DNA of 5,034 nucleotides from NCBI GenBank assembly GCA_020059785.1, contig JAGVBL010000159.1, forward strand, positions 1 to 5,034, given 5' to 3'. The notes below the pieces were generated by a model, which was given only the letters and a program-made list of their open reading frames with translations, did no database searches and was not told the DNA's origin. Source of the stretch: Ignavibacteriales bacterium. GTDB taxonomy: Bacteria; Bacteroidota; Ignavibacteria; Ignavibacteriales; Melioribacteraceae. The position numbers and the translations under genes are program-made. This document shows, in pieces, positions 1 through 5,034 of the stretch; position 1 is the first letter of the stretch, and each line of letters starts with the position of its first letter.

Positions 1-59
1 AGAACAATAGCTCCTGATAAAATAGAGAGAGGTATTAATAAATTATTTTTTTCGTTCAT
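1..59 (-). CDS. 5' end of a gene cut by the window edge; N-terminal hydrophobic segment, product unknown
   Basis: An ATG at 59-57 on the minus strand opens a frame that stays open to the left edge and reads MNEKNNLLIPLSILSGAIV. A short polar stretch is followed by a hydrophobic run (LLIPLSILSGAIV), which looks like the start of a signal anchor or transmembrane segment. Similar N-termini (charged or polar, then LxIPxxIxxGAIV) are known from membrane-anchored DsbA/thioredoxin-fold proteins, but 19 residues are far too few to assign a family. The upstream sequence holds GGAT about 6-9 bases before the ATG, a weak ribosome-binding candidate. It lies downstream of, and co-oriented with, the large secreted-protein gene, 69 bases away. 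It may be real, but only the start is visible. Confidence 0.5.
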   Translation of the reverse strand, partial: MNEKNNLLIPLSILSGAIV

Positions 60-83
60 ACTACTATCCAAATTATTTTGTGT

Positions 84-99
84 AAACAATATATTGTTT
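84..99. promoter_or_regulatory. Perfect 16-bp palindrome AAACAATATATTGTTT, possible operator
   Basis: The sequence AAACAATA is followed immediately by its exact reverse complement TATTGTTT, with no spacer. It lies 24 bases upstream of the ATG of the left-edge gene and about 30 bases past the stop of the secreted-protein gene. Without a loop and being AT-rich, it is a poor RNA terminator, so a dimeric regulator site is the more natural reading. A TTG in its promoter-proximal half, about 17 bases before an imperfect TAATTTGG, could be the upstream promoter element of the left-edge gene, so a bound protein would block it. In DNA this AT-rich a chance palindrome is possible. The regulator is not identifiable. 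Confidence 0.3.
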
Positions 100-128
100 T
101 GGAAGAAAAAACTAAAACTGATTTTTAT

Positions 129-2681
129 TTAATCCGCACTAATAACAGCAAGTTTAAGATTTTTAGAAAGGCCAAACTCAGGAAATTCAATGTTGACAAT
201 ATAAATACCGCTTGGAATAATTCGCCCCCAATCAGTTTTTAAATCCCATCTTACAAATTTTTCGTTAGAATCTTTTTCAAATTTTCTTATCAATTGACCG
301 GCTAAGTTAAAAATTCTAAAAACAGCTTTTTGCGGCAAATAAGTGAAAGTGACAAAACGATCATTGTTAAATAATTCACTGTTGGTTTTACCATAAATCG
401 GATTAGGGAATACATTAACTTTATCAAATTCTTGATCCCACAAACTTAGATCGGATTCAGGAGCATAAGTTCTATAGCGAAATACATCCTGATTGGTTAA
501 TGGATGGCTCGTGCTGATATCCAACGAGAGCAAAATTCCCTCGACAATCGGAAAGTCATCCATTGGATTTGGTTCTGCCAAATTTGTAAAAAGAGATTTT
601 CCTGAAGTAAGATTTTTAATATTAAAAAACGGTTTATTGTTCTCTATTTTGCAAGTAATTTCATACTCGCTATTAGTTAACCTGTACGGATCAATCACTT
701 TTCCTTTGAACCATCGCCATGTAGAACCTGAAACGCGATCTGCAATTAACTGATCTCCTATTTTAAATTGCGTGGTGATAGTTGGTGAAACCGGTTTAGG
801 TACTGCTTTATAAATCTTTGTATTCGATTCGTGGTAGTTGGAAAGTATGTTAGAAAAAGTAAATGAGTAATGGCTTACTCCAAAATAATATTCTCTCCAG
901 TTTGTGAGCGGCTTACCGCTAAAATAATCTTGAGTAACATAAAGATGTCTTTTAACACCTGTGTTTTTGCCTCTTGCTTTTATTGTCTGAGATAATGTCT
1001 GCGTGTCCGGATCAAAATCAAGCGAGCTTATTTCAGTAATACTATTTCGTACATCAAAAGTAGCAATAAGTTTACCCTCGCTTAATTTGGAATCTGCTTT
1101 AGGAAGTTGATAGACATTATACCCCTCAAATTTGTAGAAGCTGTTGCTGTTTTCAATTTGAGTAATTTGATTTTGGTCTCCACCCCAGTTTAGAATTATT
1201 AAGCCGTCAAGATTAGTAACTATAACTTCAGGAATTACTTTGCTAAAAATTATTTGACCGTTATTGAAATAAGAATTGCGCAAAGAGAGAGTAGAAAGTT
1301 TTAGTAATTCAATAGCAGCAAGATTTTTAGTTACACCATCAGCACCTGCAGCTAATTGCATATAAACAATTTCCTGTGTATCACCAGGTGCCATATTAAA
1401 GGGACCGGAACAGATCATCATTCTTCTATCTCCAGGAGGATATTGCACACCATCATAAAACCCGGTTTTTCTTAAATAATCTCCTGAAACCGGAAATTTT
1501 GTATAACCTCCGCCGAATTCTAAAGGAACCGGCCAGGGGTTTCCGGTTTTTGTTTTCCCTTGAAGATAATTGTAAAGTTCAATTGTTCCATTTGGATTTC
1601 CTATCCTTACATCACCAAATTCTAAACCAGCAAGTCCACCCTTGTATAACCAGGAAAATGCTGTCATTGACAGATTTTTTTTACCATAAATTATTCGATT
1701 ATTAAAGTAAGCTTTATCCGAAGGCGATCCATCAACAACAGGTCCTTGAAGCAAACTAAAGCCCATAGATGGAATAATATTACCATAACCAGGGTCTGAA
1801 TCATCACTATTAAATACGTATCCCAGATTTAATAACGTATCGCATCCAACCAAATCATCACCGCCATCTCCGCCAAGATCGGGGTCAGACCAGATTCCAA
1901 AATACATTTCATTAAAGTGATTCTGACTTTTATTAATTATTTTATAACGTTTGAATAATGCGTTACCGTAATCATCGTTTCTATTATAGCCCCAAATAGT
2001 TACTTGCATTTCAATTCCCATTGGTAAGGAACCGTACAACTTTTTTGTTTGAATTGAATCAAGATCGTTAGCAACAAACCATAAAGTCTGATCGGCACTG
2101 GGTACACCGGGAATATCAATCAGAGGATCATAATTTCCATCGTGATTTTTATCATCGAAAGGAGCTCCGTATTTTGCCGGCCATTCATTCCAATCTTTTT
2201 CATATTGATTAAAAATTTCCTGTTTAGTTTTTTTCTCATCAAGAATTTCATTTTTGAATTCGGCAGTCTTGTAATCCGGTCTTACTTTAAATACTCTAAC
2301 ATTTGTTGAATTTGGATCTTCTGTCGTACCATTTTCCAAAATTTTACCGGGAGACAAACCTGAAGAATATGAAGAACCACCGGCAAATATTTTTCCGTTA
2401 ATAATTGCACCCCAATTTAATCCTGATGAAAAAACAGCAGTGTTGTCACTACCTATCGGAAATTGAAAACCTGAATCTCCTCTAGTACTACGGTCAGCTT
2501 CTCCATTATTATATAAAAATGTAGAAATATTATTGATATTAAATTTTGAAAACTGTTTGGTATAAGTGGCTAATTGGGGTAGGTTTTGGGATTTATTAAC
2601 TTGTCCAATTATTTCCGAGTGAAATCCAGAAATAAGTAAAAGTAAAACAAGAAATCGGAAAGAGGTATTTTTGTTTTTCAC
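129..2681 (-). CDS. Large secreted protein with T9SS type A C-terminal sorting domain (Ignavibacteria-type, about 850 aa)
   Basis: Predicted extracellular or surface protein of unknown activity, exported by Sec and then the type IX secretion system. Numbering is from the preferred GTG at 2681. Residues 1-27 form a signal peptide: basic start, hydrophobic core FLVLLLLISGF, probable cleavage near IIGQ. Residues 177-185 (DKNHDGNYD) resemble a dockerin or EF-hand-like calcium loop, followed by ADQTLWFVANDLD (196-208). An Asp/Gly-rich stretch, DPDLGGDGGDDLVGCDT, lies at 266-282. Residues about 484-627 look FnIII-like (LIILNWGG, FEGYNVYQ, YYFGVSHYSF). The C-terminus from about 755 has VNVFPNPIYG, then RIFNLAGQLIRKF and PSGIYIVNIE, the hallmarks of a type A sorting domain. 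No catalytic motif is recognised, so a structural, adhesive or binding role is inferred. A start nine bases upstream (GTG at 2690, 853 aa) is possible, but the AAAGGTG ribosome-binding match favours 2681. The frame is intact with a TAA stop. Confidence 0.88.
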   Translation of the reverse strand: MKNKNTSFRFLVLLLLISGFHSEIIGQVNKSQNLPQLATYTKQFSKFNINNISTFLYNNGEADRSTRGDSGFQFPIGSDNTAVFSSGLNWGAIINGKIFAGGSSYSSGLSPGKILENGTTEDPNSTNVRVFKVRPDYKTAEFKNEILDEKKTKQEIFNQYEKDWNEWPAKYGAPFDDKNHDGNYDPLIDIPGVPSADQTLWFVANDLDSIQTKKLYGSLPMGIEMQVTIWGYNRNDDYGNALFKRYKIINKSQNHFNEMYFGIWSDPDLGGDGGDDLVGCDTLLNLGYVFNSDDSDPGYGNIIPSMGFSLLQGPVVDGSPSDKAYFNNRIIYGKKNLSMTAFSWLYKGGLAGLEFGDVRIGNPNGTIELYNYLQGKTKTGNPWPVPLEFGGGYTKFPVSGDYLRKTGFYDGVQYPPGDRRMMICSGPFNMAPGDTQEIVYMQLAAGADGVTKNLAAIELLKLSTLSLRNSYFNNGQIIFSKVIPEVIVTNLDGLIILNWGGDQNQITQIENSNSFYKFEGYNVYQLPKADSKLSEGKLIATFDVRNSITEISSLDFDPDTQTLSQTIKARGKNTGVKRHLYVTQDYFSGKPLTNWREYYFGVSHYSFTFSNILSNYHESNTKIYKAVPKPVSPTITTQFKIGDQLIADRVSGSTWRWFKGKVIDPYRLTNSEYEITCKIENNKPFFNIKNLTSGKSLFTNLAEPNPMDDFPIVEGILLSLDISTSHPLTNQDVFRYRTYAPESDLSLWDQEFDKVNVFPNPIYGKTNSELFNNDRFVTFTYLPQKAVFRIFNLAGQLIRKFEKDSNEKFVRWDLKTDWGRIIPSGIYIVNIEFPEFGLSKNLKLAVISAD

Positions 2682-2687
2682 AATAAA

Positions 2688-2694
2688 CACCTTT
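2688..2694 (-). promoter_or_regulatory. Ribosome-binding site deciding the GTG start of the T9SS cargo gene
   Basis: Read on the minus strand, AAAGGTG is followed by the six-base spacer TTTATT and then GTG AAA AAC at 2681. AAAGGTG pairs well with the anti-Shine-Dalgarno end of 16S rRNA. The GTG inside this motif (2690-2688) is the alternative upstream start, but it has only an A-run before it. The downstream start also gives a cleaner signal peptide (MKNKNTSFRF...). Confidence 0.5.
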
Positions 2695-2705
2695 TTTTAT
2701 TTATC

Positions 2706-2733
2706 AATTTAGGATACTTTTAGTTAAAGTCAA
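2706..2733 (-). promoter_or_regulatory. Possible sigma70-like promoter for the T9SS cargo gene
   Basis: In the 76 bases between the hemW stop and the upstream GTG of the cargo gene, the minus strand has TTGACT (2733-2728), 16 bases, then TAAATT (2711-2706), about 25 bases before the start codon. The -35 match is good and the -10 match partial. No terminator-like hairpin is visible after hemW, so read-through from hemW is also possible. Motif match only. Confidence 0.3.
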
Positions 2734-2766
2734 TGTAAATTAGTAGTTAAGTTTATCTGCTATGTT

Positions 2767-3897
2767 TTACTTTAAACGAAGCAATAGTTCATCACACATT
2801 GCAAATCCTTTTGATGTGAATGATAACAAGGAATTATTAACTTTTGCGAAGTTATTTTCCAAAATAAAATTAATTTCCGGTTGGTTTTTTATTATCCATT
2901 CATTTCCAAATTTTGACTCAAGTTCATTTAATTCCAGCCCTTTGCTTCGTAGAGCAAGCATTACATACTCATTTAATTTCTGTTCTTCAGTTAATTTTTC
3001 ACTTCCAATTATAGCGTTACTTTTTTTTCTTATGGACTCTAAATAGAAATTAAGTCCGGAGTAATTCCACCAGCGCACACCGTCAACAAATGAATGTGCC
3101 GATGTTCCAAATCCCAGGTAATCTTTATATCTCCAATACGCATTATTATGAATACATTCGTAACCGTCTTTTGCAAAGTTGGAAACTTCATATTGTAAGA
3201 ATCCATTACCGGTAAGAAATTTGATTGTATGTTCGTAAAGATCCGCATCGTAATCGTCGCTTTGCAATTTAACTTTTCCATCGAGGACCATTTTATTTAA
3301 TATTGTCCCGGGTTCCAGTATTAAACTATAAGCGGAGATGTGTTGGATAGGTAGATCAATTGCCTGTTGAAGGTTAGAATGCCAAATTTCTTTTGTTTGA
3401 TTTGGAAGGTTGAAAATAAGATCGATACTTATGTTATCGAATCCAACAGATTTGGCATCGCTAACAGTTTGTTTTGCAGTATTACTATCATGAATTCGTG
3501 TAAGAAATTTTAATTCCGCTTCGTTAAATGACTGAATGCCAATACTTATTCTATTGATTCCGGAAGATAAAAATTTTTCGAGCTTGTTAATTGATACAGT
3601 ACCGGGATTAGTTTCAATTGTTATCTCTGCATCGGATTTTACTGTAAAACATTTTCTTATTTCATAAATAATTTCAGCAATGTATTCAGATTCCATAAAA
3701 GAAGGAGTTCCTCCTCCAAAGAAAATAGAAATTATCTCTCTGTTAGAAGAAAATTTTTCTGCAAAATAATTAATCTCCTTTTTAATAGATGACAGATATG
3801 ACCTTACATTATCATAGGAGATGATAGAATAAAAATCGCAGTAGATGCATTTATGGTCGCAGAACGGTATGTGAATATAAATTGCGGTTTCTTTCAT
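2767..3897 (-). CDS. hemW: Radical SAM heme chaperone HemW
   Basis: HemW binds heme and hands it to hemoproteins such as respiratory-chain enzymes; it acts in the cytoplasm or at the inner membrane. It belongs to the coproporphyrinogen-oxidase-like radical SAM proteins and has often been mislabelled as oxygen-independent coproporphyrinogen III oxidase (HemN). The 376-residue length matches the usual ~380. Residues 7-12 (YIHIPF) lead into the iron-sulfur cluster motif CX3CX2C (C13, C17, C20), followed by DF rather than the extra Cys of true HemN (CX3CX2CXC). The SAM-binding GGGTPS is at 61-66, ETNPGT at 95-100, and RISIGIQSF at 116-124. The C-terminal part carries YEVSNFAKDGYEC, the HNNAYW motif (250-255; HNxxYW-type, linked to heme binding) and LGFGTSAHSF, as in HemW proteins. 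The ATG at 3897 is chosen because the family normally starts shortly before YIHIPF; only a weak ribosome-binding match precedes it. No heme biosynthesis genes are adjacent. The frame is intact. Confidence 0.96.
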   Translation of the reverse strand: MKETAIYIHIPFCDHKCIYCDFYSIISYDNVRSYLSSIKKEINYFAEKFSSNREIISIFFGGGTPSFMESEYIAEIIYEIRKCFTVKSDAEITIETNPGTVSINKLEKFLSSGINRISIGIQSFNEAELKFLTRIHDSNTAKQTVSDAKSVGFDNISIDLIFNLPNQTKEIWHSNLQQAIDLPIQHISAYSLILEPGTILNKMVLDGKVKLQSDDYDADLYEHTIKFLTGNGFLQYEVSNFAKDGYECIHNNAYWRYKDYLGFGTSAHSFVDGVRWWNYSGLNFYLESIRKKSNAIIGSEKLTEEQKLNEYVMLALRSKGLELNELESKFGNEWIIKNQPEINFILENNFAKVNNSLLSFTSKGFAMCDELLLRLK

Positions 3898-3925
3898 ACT
3901 TTAATTCATTATTTCCATTCAAAGG

Positions 3926-3952
3926 CAAAATTAACTATTTTAATTATCACAA
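3926..3952 (-). promoter_or_regulatory. Possible Bacteroidota-type promoter (TAnnTTTG) for hemW
   Basis: On the minus strand TAATTTTG (3933-3926) matches the Bacteroidota -7 consensus TAnnTTTG exactly and lies 28 bases before the hemW ATG. A TTG at 3952-3950 is 16 bases upstream, somewhat closer than the usual -33 spacing; another TTG at 3959-3957 is 23 bases upstream. The element lies in the 78-bp divergent intergenic region shared with the SCP2-like gene, for which I could not pick a clear promoter on the plus strand. Confidence 0.35.
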
Positions 3953-3975
3953 CTATCAACCGGGGAATAAATATT

Positions 3976-4371
3976 ATGAAATTTTTTAGTCCGGAATGGG
4001 CTGCAGAATTAAAAAACCAGATTAACATGAATCAAGAATACAAAAATTCATCCGAGGGCTGGGAATGGTTGTTAATCCTGTCAATAAAAGAGGGTAAGAA
4101 TAATCAATCTTTATTGCTTGATTTAAATAACGGGGAATGCCGTGGAATTCGATCTGCGAATCAGGATGATATTAATAAGTGTCATTTTATAATAAGCGCA
4201 GGTAAGGAAACATGGAAGAAAATTTTAACGGGTTCGTTATCTGCCATGCAAGCAATGATGATGAAAAGTCTAACAATAGATAAAGGGAATATGAGTGAGT
4301 TGCTTCCATATGTAAATTCGTTAAAAGAATTATTGAATTCAGCAACAAGAGTTCAAACGGAATTTGAATAA
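3976..4371 (+). CDS. Small SCP2-like (sterol carrier protein 2 fold) protein, 131 aa
   Basis: Predicted cytoplasmic single-domain protein of the SCP-2 sterol-transfer family, which binds lipids or other hydrophobic ligands in a tunnel; the bacterial ligand is generally unknown. The ~130-residue length fits a stand-alone domain. Features seen: an N-terminal helix FFSPEWAAELKNQIN (3-17), a strand-rich middle (WLLILSIKEG, then SLLLDLNNGEC, then CHFIISAG), the GKETWKKILTGSLSAMQAMMMKSLTIDKGN block (76-105) typical of SCP2 domains, and a C-terminal helix (LLPYVNSLKELL). There is no signal peptide. The ATG at 3976 is preferred: GGGGA sits nine bases upstream and the fold starts here. The frame is open back to 3853, but that would run into the hemW coding region and add an unrelated 41-residue extension. 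The gene is divergent from hemW and ends just before a strong terminator, so it is probably a single-gene transcript. The family call rests on pattern recognition; the ligand and role are not known. Confidence 0.8.
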   Translation: MKFFSPEWAAELKNQINMNQEYKNSSEGWEWLLILSIKEGKNNQSLLLDLNNGECRGIRSANQDDINKCHFIISAGKETWKKILTGSLSAMQAMMMKSLTIDKGNMSELLPYVNSLKELLNSATRVQTEFE

Positions 4372-4375
4372 AATT

Positions 4376-4402
4376 ACCTTGAAGGCATTTCGCCTTCAAG
4401 GT
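4376..4402. terminator. Bidirectional terminator hairpin between convergent genes
   Basis: ACCTTGAAGGC (4376-4386) and GCCTTCAAGGT (4392-4402) form a perfect 11-bp stem around a 5-base loop (ATTTC). It starts five bases after the stop of the SCP2-like gene and ends 11 bases before the stop of the opposing DUF6588-like gene. The plus side is followed by TTTAGTAATAATTT and the minus side by AATTTTATTC. These are imperfect U-tracts, but the symmetric position between convergent stops supports termination in both directions. Confidence 0.85.
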
Positions 4403-4413
4403 TTAGTAATAAT

Positions 4414-5034
4414 TTATAATCCTACAGAAATGCCGGCACTTGCAGTTTTGGTTTTGGCTATTTTATAATCTGCGTTGATATTGATTGCAACCAGTTTAAT
4501 ATTGAGTCCAATTAGAAAAGAAGTACTATTTTCTCCTTCCAGTTCAAATTCAACTTTTGCCGGAGGAACCGGAACACCATTAACAACTTGATTGGATTGA
4601 TAATTATATTTTACGGTTGTCTTAGATGATTCAACCGTAAAACCAGCGTAAGGAGAAACTGAAATAATAGCACCGAAGGTTTTACCAACATATAAACCGA
4701 ATTGAGATGCATTGCTTTCAAAAATATCGCCTACTTTCATCTGCTGCATAAAATAACCAACTCCAATATCAAGTGGTAAAGGATTTTTCAACCATGCACC
4801 GGGATTGTGAATTGCTCCAACTCCCCAGAATGTAAACTTACCCAGATCTTCAATATTTACACTCGGGAAATATCTTACTGAAACGTTAGTTCCTACAACA
4901 GTGCCAATTGTTGCCTGAACAGCAGCAGTTGGAAAGATCTTAAGATCATCAAGAAATCCTTTTACCTCTGGAATTGATAATTCATATGGATTCACAGTGT
5001 AAGTTTGACCGCCTGATGTAATTGTTTTACCTGG
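4414..5034 (-). CDS. DUF6588-like envelope protein, C-terminal 206 residues (N-terminus beyond window)
   Basis: Only the 3' part is present. The frame is open to the right edge, where it begins PGKTITSGGQTY; the GTG at 4995 is internal rather than the true start, because the coding sequence continues upstream without a stop. The visible part resembles the C-terminal half of DUF6588 family proteins of Bacteroidota: a proline/leucine segment followed by VSVRYFPSV, then FTFWGVGAIHNPGAWL, then PLPLDIGVGYFMQQMKVGDIF, and a final series of alternating hydrophobic strands (FGLYVGKTFGAIISVSPYAGF, LIGLNIKLVAININADYKI, SAGISVGL). This pattern suggests an outer-membrane beta-barrel. The last residue is Leu rather than the aromatic residue usual at the end of Gram-negative barrels. 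Function is unknown for the family. It is convergent with the SCP2-like gene and shares its terminator. Confidence 0.72.
   Translation of the reverse strand, partial: PGKTITSGGQTYTVNPYELSIPEVKGFLDDLKIFPTAAVQATIGTVVGTNVSVRYFPSVNIEDLGKFTFWGVGAIHNPGAWLKNPLPLDIGVGYFMQQMKVGDIFESNASQFGLYVGKTFGAIISVSPYAGFTVESSKTTVKYNYQSNQVVNGVPVPPAKVEFELEGENSTSFLIGLNIKLVAININADYKIAKTKTASAGISVGL

Noticed and set aside
100..128. Rho-independent terminator after the T9SS cargo gene
   Set aside because: There are T-rich runs on the minus strand, but no GC-containing stem before them; the nearby palindrome is AT-rich and loopless.
493..753. Plus-strand frame of 86 codons inside the T9SS cargo gene
   Set aside because: It lies wholly antisense to a well-supported coding region and encodes no recognisable domain.
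1499..1705. Plus-strand frame of 68 codons inside the T9SS cargo gene
   Set aside because: Antisense shadow with no recognisable motif.
2762..3046. Plus-strand frame of 94 codons antisense to the hemW 3' end
   Set aside because: It overlaps conserved hemW coding sequence, and its low-complexity Ser/Phe-rich product is typical of a shadow frame.
3039..3281. Minus-strand frame of 80 codons within hemW in another register
   Set aside because: It is contained in the conserved HemW C-terminal domain coding region; no independent evidence.
2767..3897. Oxygen-independent coproporphyrinogen III oxidase (HemN) as the identity of the radical SAM gene
   Set aside because: The cluster motif is CX3CX2C followed by DF, without the extra Cys of HemN, and the ~376-residue length and the HNNAYW motif fit HemW.
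3853..3975. Upstream extension of the SCP2-like gene to an ATG at 3853 (172 aa)
   Set aside because: It would overlap the hemW start region on the other strand and add 41 residues unlike the SCP2 fold; the ATG at 3976 has a GGGGA ribosome-binding match and fits the family length.
4187..4399. Minus-strand frame of 70 codons antisense to the SCP2-like gene
   Set aside because: It begins inside the terminator hairpin and is antisense to the SCP2-like coding sequence; no motif.

Overview
The window is AT-rich DNA from a Gram-negative bacterium of the Bacteroidota/Ignavibacteriota type, most likely an Ignavibacteria relative. The evidence is a large secreted protein ending in a type IX secretion (T9SS) type A sorting domain, a DUF6588-like envelope protein, a possible TAnnTTTG-type promoter, and TAA stops on all four genes whose ends are visible. 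Assignment below phylum level is inference.

Layout from left to right. Positions 1-59 (minus) hold the first codons of a gene that runs off the left edge and begins with an N-terminal hydrophobic segment. The 69-base gap after it contains a perfect 16-bp palindrome just upstream of that gene. Positions 129-2681 (minus) encode an ~850-residue secreted T9SS cargo protein with a signal peptide, Asp-rich putative calcium-binding stretches, an FnIII-like region and a C-terminal sorting domain. Positions 2767-3897 (minus) encode HemW, a radical-SAM heme chaperone. Divergent from it across a 78-bp intergenic region, 3976-4371 (plus) encodes a small single-domain SCP2-like (sterol/lipid carrier fold) protein. 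A strong symmetric hairpin at 4376-4402 separates this gene from the convergent, right-truncated gene at 4414-5034 (minus), whose product resembles the DUF6588 beta-barrel-like family.

The genes do not form an obvious pathway. HemW is housekeeping (heme delivery to respiratory enzymes), the 850-residue protein and the DUF6588 protein are envelope or secreted products, and the SCP2-like protein may bind a lipid in the cytoplasm. hemW, the T9SS cargo gene and the left-edge gene are co-oriented with gaps of 85 and 69 bases (counting from the preferred start of the cargo gene), so they may be partly co-transcribed, but each gap can also hold a promoter. I see no rRNA, tRNA, CRISPR array, insertion sequence or defence cassette, and no convincing undescribed multi-gene system. 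The least characterised items are the cargo protein, the SCP2-like protein and the palindrome.
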